DNA of 64,000 bases from Microbacterium sp. 1.5R (GTDB lineage Bacteria; Actinomycetota; Actinomycetes; Actinomycetales; Microbacteriaceae), in NCBI RefSeq assembly GCF_001889265.1, contig NZ_CP018151.1:496001-560000 (forward strand), given 5' to 3'. Each line of letters opens with the position of its first letter. Position 1 is the first letter of the stretch. The notes under the pieces are model-generated. The model ran no database searches. It saw only the letters and a list, made by a program, of their open reading frames with translations, and was not told where the DNA came from. Shown one piece after another: positions 17,040-25,775 of this stretch. Position numbers and translations under genes: made by a program.

Positions 17040-18465
17040 GCAGATGGGCCCGGGCGGGTACGAGGCGGAACTGAACCGCATCCGGCAGCTCGACGACTCG
17101 ATCATCCCGCGGCTCTCCGCCGTGACGAATGCGTTCACCTCACTGGAGCGAGCGCTCTCGGCCGTGCGCCTCTCCGAGTTCTGGGAGGGCGAGTCCGCCA
17201 AGGGGGCGACCGCTGACATCGACGAGATCCGATCGAAGGTGTCGGCCATTCTCAGACTCGTCGAGGCCGTGGACTCCGCGGTCGTCGAAGGCAACTCGGC
17301 TCGACGCGAGATCGCGGCCGCCGAACTCCCGTCGGCATCGATCGACCCCTTCTGGGCGAACGCTGCCAAGGGCGCGTCCTTGGTGGTGCACCCGGTCCTC
17401 GGTCCGCTCGCGGCGGACAAGGCTCTGGACGCCATCGGCGACTTCCTCGGCAACCAGCGGGAGGATGCCGCGCGCGAGGTCGTTCAGAAGGTCGAGGCGT
17501 CGCTGACGGAGCCGACGAACAAGCTGGCTCAGGCGGCCCGCGCGATGAACGAGGTCGACTACCGGTCGTCGAAGGCCCCGTCCGGTTCTGACGAGCCGAT
17601 CCCGGGCACGCAGATCGACGCCCCGAGGATCGGATCCCCGGGGATCGGCGGCGGCCCGTCCGGGTACACGCCCGGTGGCGGTGGATACCAGACCGGTGGC
17701 GGTGGAGGCGGGGTCGGCGAGTATGTCCCGCCGACGCCGACGGACCCGACCGTCCCCGAGTACCTGCCTGACCCCACCTATCCGACGATTCCCGATGGTC
17801 CCGGAGACTGGGAGTACGACCCCGACGGACCGGGAGGCCCCGGTGATACCGGCGGCGATGACCCGACGGTCGACTTCCCCGGCGGCGGCGTGCTGCCGGG
17901 AGGCACCGGCGGCGGCGGTTCAGGAACCGGAGGCGGGTATCCGCTGCACCCCGGTTCGACGCTCCCCGGCGGAGTCATCGGTGGGGGCAGCGGCATCGGC
18001 GGCATCGTGGGCGGCGGCGCAGGAGCCGCGGCCATCGCTGCGGGATCCAAGATCGCCGGTATCGGCAGCATGGGCACCCTCGGCGGATCCGCACTCGGAG
18101 GCTCGTCCGGCGCCGGCCAGAGAGGCAGTGGCGGCCTGCTGGGCAAGTCCGCCGTCGGCGGAGTCGGTGCGCGCGGCGCGGGTGGATTCGGCTCAGGTGT
18201 CGGTGGCGCTGGCGGCGTCGGTGGCGCTGGCGGTGTCGGCGGTGTCGGCGGAGCAGGCGGTGCGGCGGGCTCGTCCGGCGCAGCAGGCTCCGGCATGCGT
18301 CCGGGTATGGGAATGATGGGCGGCGCGGGAGGCTCCGACGAGGAGGAGAAGGCCAAGCGCTCCGGTCTCGGTGGTCCGATCGCTCCCAAGCTCGAAGACG
18401 ACGAGGAGCGCGGTCCGCGTGCCAAGGGCGCCCAGGCGGGCTCCCGCGACGAGCACGCGGACTGA
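17029..18465 (+). CDS. WXG-headed, glycine-rich type VII substrate candidate
   Basis: 478 residues. An N-terminal helical region (1-185) has a WXG-like turn FWEGESA (Trp52-Glu-Gly54). A Pro/Gly-rich zone (185-310) and then a Gly/Ala/Ser-rich tail follow, ending in a short charged segment. This helical-head plus glycine-rich-tail plan is similar in concept to PE_PGRS/PPE proteins, although the sequence is not a PE or PPE domain. The RBS AAGGGGGAAACC precedes the ATG. The position after mycosin 2 and before the EccD-like gene suggests a secreted or surface-exposed substrate of this system. Confidence 0.85.
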   Translation: MAGKQMGPGGYEAELNRIRQLDDSIIPRLSAVTNAFTSLERALSAVRLSEFWEGESAKGATADIDEIRSKVSAILRLVEAVDSAVVEGNSARREIAAAELPSASIDPFWANAAKGASLVVHPVLGPLAADKALDAIGDFLGNQREDAAREVVQKVEASLTEPTNKLAQAARAMNEVDYRSSKAPSGSDEPIPGTQIDAPRIGSPGIGGGPSGYTPGGGGYQTGGGGGGVGEYVPPTPTDPTVPEYLPDPTYPTIPDGPGDWEYDPDGPGGPGDTGGDDPTVDFPGGGVLPGGTGGGGSGTGGGYPLHPGSTLPGGVIGGGSGIGGIVGGGAGAAAIAAGSKIAGIGSMGTLGGSALGGSSGAGQRGSGGLLGKSAVGGVGARGAGGFGSGVGGAGGVGGAGGVGGVGGAGGAAGSSGAAGSGMRPGMGMMGGAGGSDEEEKAKRSGLGGPIAPKLEDDEERGPRAKGAQAGSRDEHAD

Positions 18466-18484
18466 TCAGGATCACCGCGGCGGG

Positions 18485-18508
18485 CGTGGACGGCGGATGC
18501 CGTCCACG
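18485..18508 (+). terminator. Hairpin after the glycine-rich gene
   Basis: Perfect 10-bp arms (18485-18494 and 18499-18508) with a GGAT loop, 20 bp past the stop. There is no U-tract, so efficiency is uncertain. Confidence 0.6.
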
Positions 18509-18571
18509 ACCCGCACGCGTGCATGGTCGGTGGTCGGTCACGCCGCGGAGTGAGCAGCCGCACACGGTCGA

Positions 18572-18577
18572 TAGGGT
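18572..18577 (+). promoter_or_regulatory. Candidate -10 (TAGGGT) for leaderless EccD-like transcript
   Basis: TAGGGT lies 6 nt before the ATG at 18584, downstream of the hairpin at 18485-18508. It would start a second transcript covering the EccD-like, RDD/FHA and EccC genes. Confidence 0.4.
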
Positions 18578-18583
18578 TCAGGT

Positions 18584-19948
18584 ATGTCAGTCGAAACGGT
18601 AGAACGGCGTCGGATCGTTCTTCAGAGCGAGGACCGTCGTTTCGACCTCTCGCTTCCCTTCGACGAGACCCTCGATGACGCGCTCGTCCTCAGCGGACTG
18701 TCGACGGCCGATCGCTTCGCGACGATCGGTCCCGGCGGATTCGAGATCCCCGGCGACACCGAATGCGAGGACCTCATCGACGGAGGCCTCTACGCGCTGA
18801 TCGACCGCACGGCACTCGCGCCGCAGGCGCGAGCCACGGGCGCGCCGGAGCGGCCTTCGCGCGCGGACCACGGCGCCCGATGGTGGATGCTCGGCGTCAG
18901 CGGACTGCTGCTCGTCGCGGTCTTCGCCCAGGGGGCCGGAGATCCGCTGCTCAGGCTCCTGATCGGTCTCCTCCTCGTGGTCGGCGCCGTGAGCGGTGCC
19001 GTCGCATGGTCGCGCCGGGACTCCGCAGCGGGGGTGCGCGGCATCCTCGGCGTCCTCGCGCCTGTCCTCCTGTCGTTCTCGGCCGGAGCGCTCCTGATCC
19101 CGGCTCAGCTCGACGCGAGTGCGCACCTCTCTGCCGCATCCGGGTTCCTCGCCGCGGGCATCACCACTTCGGTCATCGCCGTCTCTGCGCGAGCCCGTCC
19201 GATGCGCGCGGCCGCCGGAACGGCGACGGTGCTCCTCGTGGGTCTCGCGGCGGTCTGGGGGCTCTCGCTGCTGCTGCGATGGGGCCCCGCCGAGGCCGCA
19301 GCCATCTCTCTCGGACTCGTGCCGCTCGGGCTGCGCGCACTGCCCAGCAGCCTGGTGAACCTCCCGGAGGGGTACTTCATCGACTACAAGCACTTCATGA
19401 CCAGCCGGTGGACGGTCCGAGGAGCGATCCCGGAGTCGGTCGGGCTGCTCCGGCCCGAGCGCATCATCGCCGTCGTCGATGACTCCTCGGCCCGGCTCAT
19501 CGCCGGAACGGCGGTGCTCAGCGTCGTCGCCGCGCTCATGGCTCCTCTCGCCTTCCTGCGCCCGTGGCCGGACGACCCCTTCGTGATCTCGGGTGGTATC
19601 GCACTCCTCGTCTGCGTCGCGCTCGCACTCCTCCTGACCCCTCGGCACACGACGTCGCGCATCCTCCGCTGGCTCCCGCGTGCGGCGGCGGCGGTGGTGT
19701 CCGTGGTCGCCGGGCTGCAGGCGGCCGCAGCGCTGGGCTCCGGCTTCCAGGTGCTCGGCGCCGCCGTCCTGTTCGCGGTGGGCCTCGCGGCGGTCGCCGT
19801 GATCATCCCCGTCTCCCGCGGTGCGAGCTCGCTCATCTGGTCGCGCTTCGGTGACGCCTTCGAATGGCTCGCCGTCGCCCTCGCCCTTCCCGCGGCGCTG
19901 CTCTACGCGAATGTGCTGTCCCTCGTTCGTGGAATGATGGCCGGATGA
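18584..19948 (+). CDS. EccD-like integral membrane protein (second copy)
   Basis: 454 residues: an N-terminal beta-grasp-like region (about 10-80, ubiquitin-like in length) and about eleven membrane segments starting near residue 105, the EccD plan. It is clearly diverged from the EccD at 12720, with little obvious identity outside the architecture. EccD is present in two copies per ESX protomer, so a second gene could make a heterodimer or serve a different complex; this is inferred. It is joined to the RDD/FHA gene by an ATGA overlap. The start is preferred because TAGGGT is 6 nt upstream and no coding frame continues before it. Confidence 0.82.
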   Translation: MSVETVERRRIVLQSEDRRFDLSLPFDETLDDALVLSGLSTADRFATIGPGGFEIPGDTECEDLIDGGLYALIDRTALAPQARATGAPERPSRADHGARWWMLGVSGLLLVAVFAQGAGDPLLRLLIGLLLVVGAVSGAVAWSRRDSAAGVRGILGVLAPVLLSFSAGALLIPAQLDASAHLSAASGFLAAGITTSVIAVSARARPMRAAAGTATVLLVGLAAVWGLSLLLRWGPAEAAAISLGLVPLGLRALPSSLVNLPEGYFIDYKHFMTSRWTVRGAIPESVGLLRPERIIAVVDDSSARLIAGTAVLSVVAALMAPLAFLRPWPDDPFVISGGIALLVCVALALLLTPRHTTSRILRWLPRAAAAVVSVVAGLQAAAALGSGFQVLGAAVLFAVGLAAVAVIIPVSRGASSLIWSRFGDAFEWLAVALALPAALLYANVLSLVRGMMAG

Positions 19949-21189
19949 GCGGGAACGGTGAACCACAGTCCTGGCCGGGCGGTGGAGCGATCCCGCCCGT
20001 CCAGCCCGGACCCGGCCAGCTCGGGGAGGTCCCTGCGCTCCCGCCGGCGCTGATCGCCGCGGCCCCCGGTGTCGACGGCGCGCCCCTCCGGTCCGCATCC
20101 GCGCCTCCCAGCCCCACTCCGATCGTCTCGACACGCGCCAGGGCGAGACGACCCGAAGACGGGCTCGGTCCGGCTTTCGTCGGCTCGCCCGCGGGAACCG
20201 GGGCGCGGATCGCCGCCTTCACGCTCGACAGCGCCGCCGTCATCCTCGCCGCGTCCATCGTCCTCATCACCACTCGCAGCATGCTGCTGGCCGGCCTCAC
20301 GGTCGCCGAGCTCGCGATCTTCCTGTGCGTGCTCGAAGCGCGCACAGGACTCACCCTGGGCAACGCCGTGCTGCGTCTGCGCGCGTCTCGCGGCGACCGG
20401 CCGTACTCGCCCGGCGTGGGGCGCCAGTTCGTGCGGGGGATCATCACCGGCGCCGGCTTCCTCGTCGCGGTCGGCAGCTGGGTCGTCGTCGCCTCGAGCG
20501 CATGGGACCGTGGCGGACGTCGTCAATCGTGGGCCGATCGCGTGGCCGGCACGGTCGTCGTCGCCGTCCCGCCTCGGGCGCCCGCCGATGCGCCGCAGGA
20601 GGTGACGGTCGCCGAGGTCGCCACTCCGCTCGCTCCTCCGCAGGTCGTGCCTCTCGGTGCCCATCCGTCCGTCGTCGACGAGGACTCCGAGCCCACCGAC
20701 GCCCGCGCGGCCTCGCACCGCACCGAGAAGCCCGCCCCCGCGGCCCAGGGTGACGACAAGCCGCTCTTCACCGTCGCCCCGGCGGCTGCGCAGCATTCCG
20801 ATGCTCCGACTCCGGCATCCGAATCCGGGGCGCTGCTCCTGATCTTCGACACCGGCCAGCGCGTGCAGCTGGGGCTCCCTCTGGCGGCGAACATCGGTCG
20901 CGCGCCGGTGGCGAGTGTGCACGACGATCGGCTGGTGACCGTGACCGACCCCGACTCCTCGGTGTCGAAGACGCACCTCCGGCTCGAGCACTCGCGCGGC
21001 AGAACCTGGGTGACCGATTTCGGCTCCACCAACGGGTCCGACATCCGATCCGACGACGGGCAGACGACCGAGCTCGTCGCCGGCGAGCGCGTTCTGCTCG
21101 ACGATGCCGACCGGGTGCGCATCGGCAATCGCAGCTTCACCATCAGCCTCCTGCTGGCCACCGACAGCAGCGCCGGAGAGAGAGCATGA
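19945..21189 (+). CDS. RDD membrane protein with C-terminal FHA domain
   Basis: The ATG at 19945 overlaps the upstream stop and gives 414 residues. A Pro/Ala-rich N-terminus precedes an RDD-type membrane domain (about 75-200) with three hydrophobic segments and the Arg/Asp-containing signatures (GTGARIAAFTLD, WADRVAGT). A variable linker leads to an FHA domain (about 295-405) with GRAP, SKTHLRLE and STNGS. It is coupled by 4-bp overlaps to EccD-like and EccC genes, which implies that the secretion complex is read or regulated through Thr phosphorylation. FHA domains fused to ESX accessory proteins are known in actinobacteria; the fused RDD role is unclear. Confidence 0.88.
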   Translation: MSGNGEPQSWPGGGAIPPVQPGPGQLGEVPALPPALIAAAPGVDGAPLRSASAPPSPTPIVSTRARARRPEDGLGPAFVGSPAGTGARIAAFTLDSAAVILAASIVLITTRSMLLAGLTVAELAIFLCVLEARTGLTLGNAVLRLRASRGDRPYSPGVGRQFVRGIITGAGFLVAVGSWVVVASSAWDRGGRRQSWADRVAGTVVVAVPPRAPADAPQEVTVAEVATPLAPPQVVPLGAHPSVVDEDSEPTDARAASHRTEKPAPAAQGDDKPLFTVAPAAAQHSDAPTPASESGALLLIFDTGQRVQLGLPLAANIGRAPVASVHDDRLVTVTDPDSSVSKTHLRLEHSRGRTWVTDFGSTNGSDIRSDDGQTTELVAGERVLLDDADRVRIGNRSFTISLLLATDSSAGERA

Positions 21190-24100
21190 CAGGACCCCGT
21201 CTCGCGCCGCCCCGAGTCCCCTCCGGAAAGCTCCCCGTCCAGGCGCCGCCCGAGCTGCAGCCCAATGACGGCGGTATGGGAATCCTCGGATCCCTTCTGC
21301 CGATGCTGGGCAGCGTGGGCGCGATCGTCATGGTCACGATGTCGAACCAGTCGGTGACCGGACTGCTCACCGGCGGGATGTTCCTGCTGTCGTCGCTCGG
21401 CTTCGTGGCGGTGAACGGATGGCGTCAGCGATCCCAGCGGCAGGCCGCGACGCTCGGCTCGCGCCGTGAGTATCTCGCCTACCTGACCGAGCTGCGTCAG
21501 ACCGTGCGGGTCGCGGCTCGCCAGCAGCGCCGTGCCGCGAACTGGCACCTCCCCGCACCGTCGGCGCTGCCGTACATCGCCGAAGAGCGCACCAGGGTGT
21601 GGGAACGCGGGATGAACGATCCCGACTTCCTGACGGTACGTGTCGGCACGAGCGACCAGCCGCTGTGCATCTCGCTCGAGGCACCGGAGCTGCCGCCGCT
21701 CGCCCAGCTCGACCCGGTCGCCGCCTCTGCCGCGCACCGCTTCATGCTGACGCACGAGATCCAGAAGAACCTCTCGCTCGGCATCACGCTGCGCGACTAC
21801 GCCCGTGTCGAGATCACGGGAGACGAGACCGAGTCCCGCGGCCTCGCGCGCGCCATCCTGCTGCACCTCGCGACGATGCACGATCCCGACACGGTGCAGG
21901 TCGTCATCGCGGCGGACGCGGCGGTGCTCCCGCAGTGGGAGTGGGCGAAGTGGATGCCGCACACGCACTCGCGCACGGTCAGGGACGGGCTCGGCGCTGC
22001 GCGCATGATCGGCTCTCAGCTGTCGGAGCTCGAGGAGATGCTTCCGGCCGAGGTCAGGGAGCGGTCGCGTTTCGCGCGTGACGGATCCGGTGCCAAGGTG
22101 CCGCACATCGTCATCCTGACCGATGGGGTCAGCACCTCCTTCAACGACGCGCTCGTCAGCGGCGACGGCGTGCAGGGTGTGACCGTGATCGACCTCCCCT
22201 CACGGTGGGGCGATCTCGACGATCCGAACGCCCTGCGCATCGCGTTCGAGCCGGGGGACAAGGGTCGCCGAGCCGAGCTGGTCAGCCTGCAGGTTCCCGC
22301 GCGTCCGTTCGAAGCAGACTCGATCAGCATCGTCGAGGCCGAGGCGACAGCGCGTCGACTCATCGCCCTCTACGCGGGTGGCACGACCGTCGCGAAGAAG
22401 AAGAGCGCGACCGATCAGGCGGAGCTCGTCGAGCTGCTCGGCCTTCCCGACGTCCGCGATCTCGATCTCGATGCCGCGTGGGCTCCGCGTCTCGAGCGCG
22501 ACCGTCTCCGGGTGCCCATCGGGCAGACCGAAGACGGCAGCCCTCTGATCCTCGACATCAAGGAATCGGCCCAGCAGGGCATGGGCCCGCACGGCCTCAT
22601 CATCGGTGCGACGGGTTCGGGCAAGTCCGAGGTCCTCCGCACGCTCGTGCTCGCGCTGGCGATGACGCATTCTCCCGAGCAGCTCAACTTCGTGCTGGTC
22701 GACTTCAAGGGTGGTGCCACCTTCGCCGGTATGGCGGACATGCCCCACGTCTCGGCGATCATCACGAACCTCGGCGAGGAGATCTCGCTGGTCGATCGTA
22801 TGCAGGATGCGCTGCAGGGCGAGATGGTCCGCCGTCAGGAGCTGCTGCGGGCGACGGGGCCCTTCGCCAACGTCGCAGACTACGAGAAGGCCCGCCGTGG
22901 CGGACGAACGGACCTCGCTCCGCTTCCCGCTCTGCTCATCGTCGCCGACGAGTTCTCGGAGCTGCTGTCGGCGAAGCCGGAGTTCGTCGACACGTTCGTC
23001 AACATCGGTCGCCTCGGACGTTCGCTCCAGGTGCACCTGCTGCTCTCCTCGCAGCGCCTGGAAGAGGGCAAGCTGCGCGGTCTCGACACGCACCTGTCGT
23101 ACCGGATCGGCCTCCGCACGTTCTCGGCCGCCGAGTCGCGCACCGTGCTCGGAGTTCCTGACGCGTACCACCTGCCCACTCAGCCCGGTGCCGGAATCCT
23201 GAAGTCCGACACCGAGACCATGACGCAGTTCCGCGCCGCCTATGTGTCCGGGCCCCCGCCCCGCCGTCGGCGCCGCGCGGCATCGGGCTCTGCGCAGAGC
23301 ACCGGGTCGACAGCGGTCGAGCTCTTCACCGCAGCACCCGTGTGGCGGGCCGAGACGCCCGTCGACGAGCCTGAGGTCGTCGTCGACGCCGAGCCCGAGG
23401 AGAAGCGCAACACGTTCGAGATCGCCGTCGAGACGATGAGTGGCCGAGGACCGGCCGCCCACCAGGTGTGGCTCCCGCCGCTCGAGACGCCCGCGACGCT
23501 CGACCAGCTGTTCGGCGACCTCGTCGAAGACCCCGCCCTCGGTCTCATCTCCCCGCGCTGGCGGGGCGCCGGCGCACTCACCGTGCCGCTGGGAATCGTC
23601 GACGTGCCGCTCGAACAGCGACGCGAGAACCTCGCGATCTCGCTCGGAGGGGCGGCCGGTCACATGGCGATCGTGGGCGCTCCGCTCAGCGGCAAGAGCA
23701 CCCTCGCCCGCACCACGTTGGTCGCGCTGGCGCTCACGCACACTCCGCAGGAGGTGCAGTTCTTCGTCATCGACTTCGGCGGCGGCAGCTTCACCGGCCT
23801 GCAGCGGTTCACGCACATCAGCGGGGTGGCCACGCGTTCGGAACCCGACATCGTGCGTCGCACGGTGGCCGAGGTCACGGGCCTGCTCAACGCCCGCGAG
23901 GTGTACTTCCGTCAGAACGGCATCGACTCGATCGACACCTACCGCCAGCGCCGCGCCCAGGGACTCGCCGACGACGGCTACGGCGACATCTTCCTCCTGG
24001 TCGACGGCTGGGGAACCCTGCGTGCCGAGTTCGAGATGCTCGAACCCCAGATCCAGGCGATCGCCGCGCGCGGCCTCACCTACGGTGTGCACATCGTCAT

Positions 24101-25160
24101 CACGGCGTCGCGCTGGATGGAGGTCCGAGCCAACATCAAGGACCTCATCGGCACCCGCATCGAGCTGCGCCTCGGCGATCCGACCGACTCCGAGGTCAAC
24201 CGCAAGGCCGCCGAGAACGTCACGTCGATCCCGGGCCGCGGACTCAACGAGAACGGCCTGCAGATGCTGACCGCACTGCCGCGCATCGACGGTGTCGATG
24301 ACGCCTCCTCGCTGGCCGACGGCATCGACGACCTGGTCACCCGGGTGGCATCAGCGTGGCACGGCCCCGCGGGTCCGAAGCTTCGTCTGCTGCCGTCGCG
24401 CATCAGCCACGCCGATCTGCGAGCGGTCGCCGCCGCCGCTTCGACCGACGGCTCGGAACCCCGCGAGATCCTGCTGGGAATCGACGAGGCCAACCTCGCC
24501 CCGTTCTCGATCGATCCGCTCGAAGAGCCTCTGCTCTACCTCTACGGCGACGCCGACTCGGGCAAGTCGTCGATGCTCCGTGGCGTCGTGCATGAGATCA
24601 CGCGTCTCTACGGCCCGACGGAGGCGAAGATCTTCGTCGTCGACTATCGCCGAGCGCTGCTGGGCGAGATCCCGCAGGAGTATCTCGGCGCCTACCTCAC
24701 GTCGCACGAGATGACCGAGGGCGGGATGAGCGAGCTCGCGCAGTTCTTCCAGAGCCGCATCCCCGGCGCCGATGTCACGCCCGACCAGCTGCGCTCCCGG
24801 TCGTGGTGGAAGGGCGCCGAAGGTTTCGTGCTGATCGACGACTACGACCTCGTGGCGACGTCGCAGGGCAATCCGGTCGCTGTGCTCGCACCTCTGCTCG
24901 CGCAGGCCGCCGACCTCGGGCTCCACGTGATCCTCACGCGTCGCACCGGCGGAGCCAGCCGCGCGGCCTACGATCCGATCATCCAGCGGATGACCGACCT
25001 GGGCGCCACCGGCATCCTGCTCTCGGGAAACCCCGAGGAGGGTCAGCTGATCGGCAAGGTCAAGGCGATCCCGGCCATTCCGGGGCGTGCCCAGATCGTC
25101 AGCCGAGACCGCGGGCTGGTCGCCGCCCAGCTGCTGTGGGTGCCGCCGAGCTACCAGTAG
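21186..25160 (+). CDS. eccC: Type VII secretion FtsK/SpoIIIE ATPase EccC
   Basis: 1324 residues, the full-length single-chain EccC. Two membrane segments (about 30-78) precede a linker and three FtsK/SpoIIIE-type ATPase domains. Walker A motifs are GATGSGKS (474-481), GAPLSGKS (831-838) and GDADSGKS (1121-1128). Walker B of domain 1 is intact (VADE, Asp588-Glu589). Domain 2 has Asp940-Gly941 and domain 3 Asp1218-Asp1219 in place of Asp-Glu, so domain 1 is probably the main hydrolytic site and the others bind nucleotide or substrate signals. EccC is the motor and WXG100 receptor of the secretion complex. It overlaps the RDD/FHA gene by 4 bp. Confidence 0.96.
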   Translation: MTGPRLAPPRVPSGKLPVQAPPELQPNDGGMGILGSLLPMLGSVGAIVMVTMSNQSVTGLLTGGMFLLSSLGFVAVNGWRQRSQRQAATLGSRREYLAYLTELRQTVRVAARQQRRAANWHLPAPSALPYIAEERTRVWERGMNDPDFLTVRVGTSDQPLCISLEAPELPPLAQLDPVAASAAHRFMLTHEIQKNLSLGITLRDYARVEITGDETESRGLARAILLHLATMHDPDTVQVVIAADAAVLPQWEWAKWMPHTHSRTVRDGLGAARMIGSQLSELEEMLPAEVRERSRFARDGSGAKVPHIVILTDGVSTSFNDALVSGDGVQGVTVIDLPSRWGDLDDPNALRIAFEPGDKGRRAELVSLQVPARPFEADSISIVEAEATARRLIALYAGGTTVAKKKSATDQAELVELLGLPDVRDLDLDAAWAPRLERDRLRVPIGQTEDGSPLILDIKESAQQGMGPHGLIIGATGSGKSEVLRTLVLALAMTHSPEQLNFVLVDFKGGATFAGMADMPHVSAIITNLGEEISLVDRMQDALQGEMVRRQELLRATGPFANVADYEKARRGGRTDLAPLPALLIVADEFSELLSAKPEFVDTFVNIGRLGRSLQVHLLLSSQRLEEGKLRGLDTHLSYRIGLRTFSAAESRTVLGVPDAYHLPTQPGAGILKSDTETMTQFRAAYVSGPPPRRRRRAASGSAQSTGSTAVELFTAAPVWRAETPVDEPEVVVDAEPEEKRNTFEIAVETMSGRGPAAHQVWLPPLETPATLDQLFGDLVEDPALGLISPRWRGAGALTVPLGIVDVPLEQRRENLAISLGGAAGHMAIVGAPLSGKSTLARTTLVALALTHTPQEVQFFVIDFGGGSFTGLQRFTHISGVATRSEPDIVRRTVAEVTGLLNAREVYFRQNGIDSIDTYRQRRAQGLADDGYGDIFLLVDGWGTLRAEFEMLEPQIQAIAARGLTYGVHIVITASRWMEVRANIKDLIGTRIELRLGDPTDSEVNRKAAENVTSIPGRGLNENGLQMLTALPRIDGVDDASSLADGIDDLVTRVASAWHGPAGPKLRLLPSRISHADLRAVAAAASTDGSEPREILLGIDEANLAPFSIDPLEEPLLYLYGDADSGKSSMLRGVVHEITRLYGPTEAKIFVVDYRRALLGEIPQEYLGAYLTSHEMTEGGMSELAQFFQSRIPGADVTPDQLRSRSWWKGAEGFVLIDDYDLVATSQGNPVAVLAPLLAQAADLGLHVILTRRTGGASRAAYDPIIQRMTDLGATGILLSGNPEEGQLIGKVKAIPAIPGRAQIVSRDRGLVAAQLLWVPPSYQ

Positions 25161-25179
25161 GACCGAGAGAGAGGCCGTC

Positions 25180-25482
25180 ATGACCTTCGAACCCCTAACG
25201 CCGTCTCAGCCGATGGTGCCGCCCGTGCTGTATCTGCCGTTGAGCGTGACGTCGACTCCGGAGGCGCAGCTCGTCGAGATCAGGGAGTTGAAGGACGGGC
25301 GACTCGCTCTCCTCGCATACACGGCGCTCGACCGGCTGCTGACGCTTGCGGGCGAACGGCAGCCGTGGATCCTGGTGCGCACCGAGGACCTCGCGGAGAT
25401 CAAACGCGCGCAGCCGTACGACGTCGTGATCTTCGATCTCGATGTGCCCGCGTCGTATCGACGGGACGGGGCGATCGCATGA
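25180..25482 (+). CDS. Small SseB/SAV_915-like protein
   Basis: 100 residues, starting 20 bp after eccC with GAGAGAG upstream. It has a mixed alpha/beta pattern: a Pro-rich start, then alternating strands (VLYLPLSV, LALLAYTALDRLL, YDVVIFDLDVP). This resembles the short SseB-like proteins often found beside type VII genes in actinobacteria; family membership is tentative. It has no signal peptide or membrane segment. It overlaps the next gene by 4 bp and is likely a cytosolic component of the cargo module. Confidence 0.75.
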   Translation: MTFEPLTPSQPMVPPVLYLPLSVTSTPEAQLVEIRELKDGRLALLAYTALDRLLTLAGERQPWILVRTEDLAEIKRAQPYDVVIFDLDVPASYRRDGAIA

Positions 25483-25775
25483 CTCGCATCGCGATGGACC
25501 CGGAGGTCATGGCCGTCCACGCGAGCATGCATGAGGAGGCCGTGGAGGCGATCGAAGGCAAGCTCGCCGCCATTCCGACCGCCGTCGACGGTGGCCTCGC
25601 TTCCGATGCGGTGGCGGCGATCATGATGCGGGTCGGTGACGGCGTCGACGCGCTGTACCGGATCAACGGCACGCTCGGAGAGATCGTCCGTGCCATCGCA
25701 CAGGATTCTGCGACGAACGAGCAGGACGTGATCGATCAGCTCACCCCGGTCGCGACGATCGTCGAGGACCTCTGA
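25479..25775 (+). CDS. Small helical protein, WXG100-sized but lacking the WXG motif
   Basis: 98 residues with two predicted helices flanking a VDGGLASD turn where WXG100 proteins carry Trp-x-Gly. Length and helix placement fit an EspC/WXG-like partner. It overlaps the previous gene by 4 bp and shares one base with the next start (TGATG), so it would be made in step with the 403-residue protein downstream and could be its heterodimer partner or chaperone. Function is inferred only from size, pattern and position. Confidence 0.78.
   Translation: MTRIAMDPEVMAVHASMHEEAVEAIEGKLAAIPTAVDGGLASDAVAAIMMRVGDGVDALYRINGTLGEIVRAIAQDSATNEQDVIDQLTPVATIVEDL

Noticed and set aside
22200..24092. Long minus-strand frame opposite eccC
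   Set aside because: Lies wholly within three well-supported ATPase domains and has shadow-type composition.
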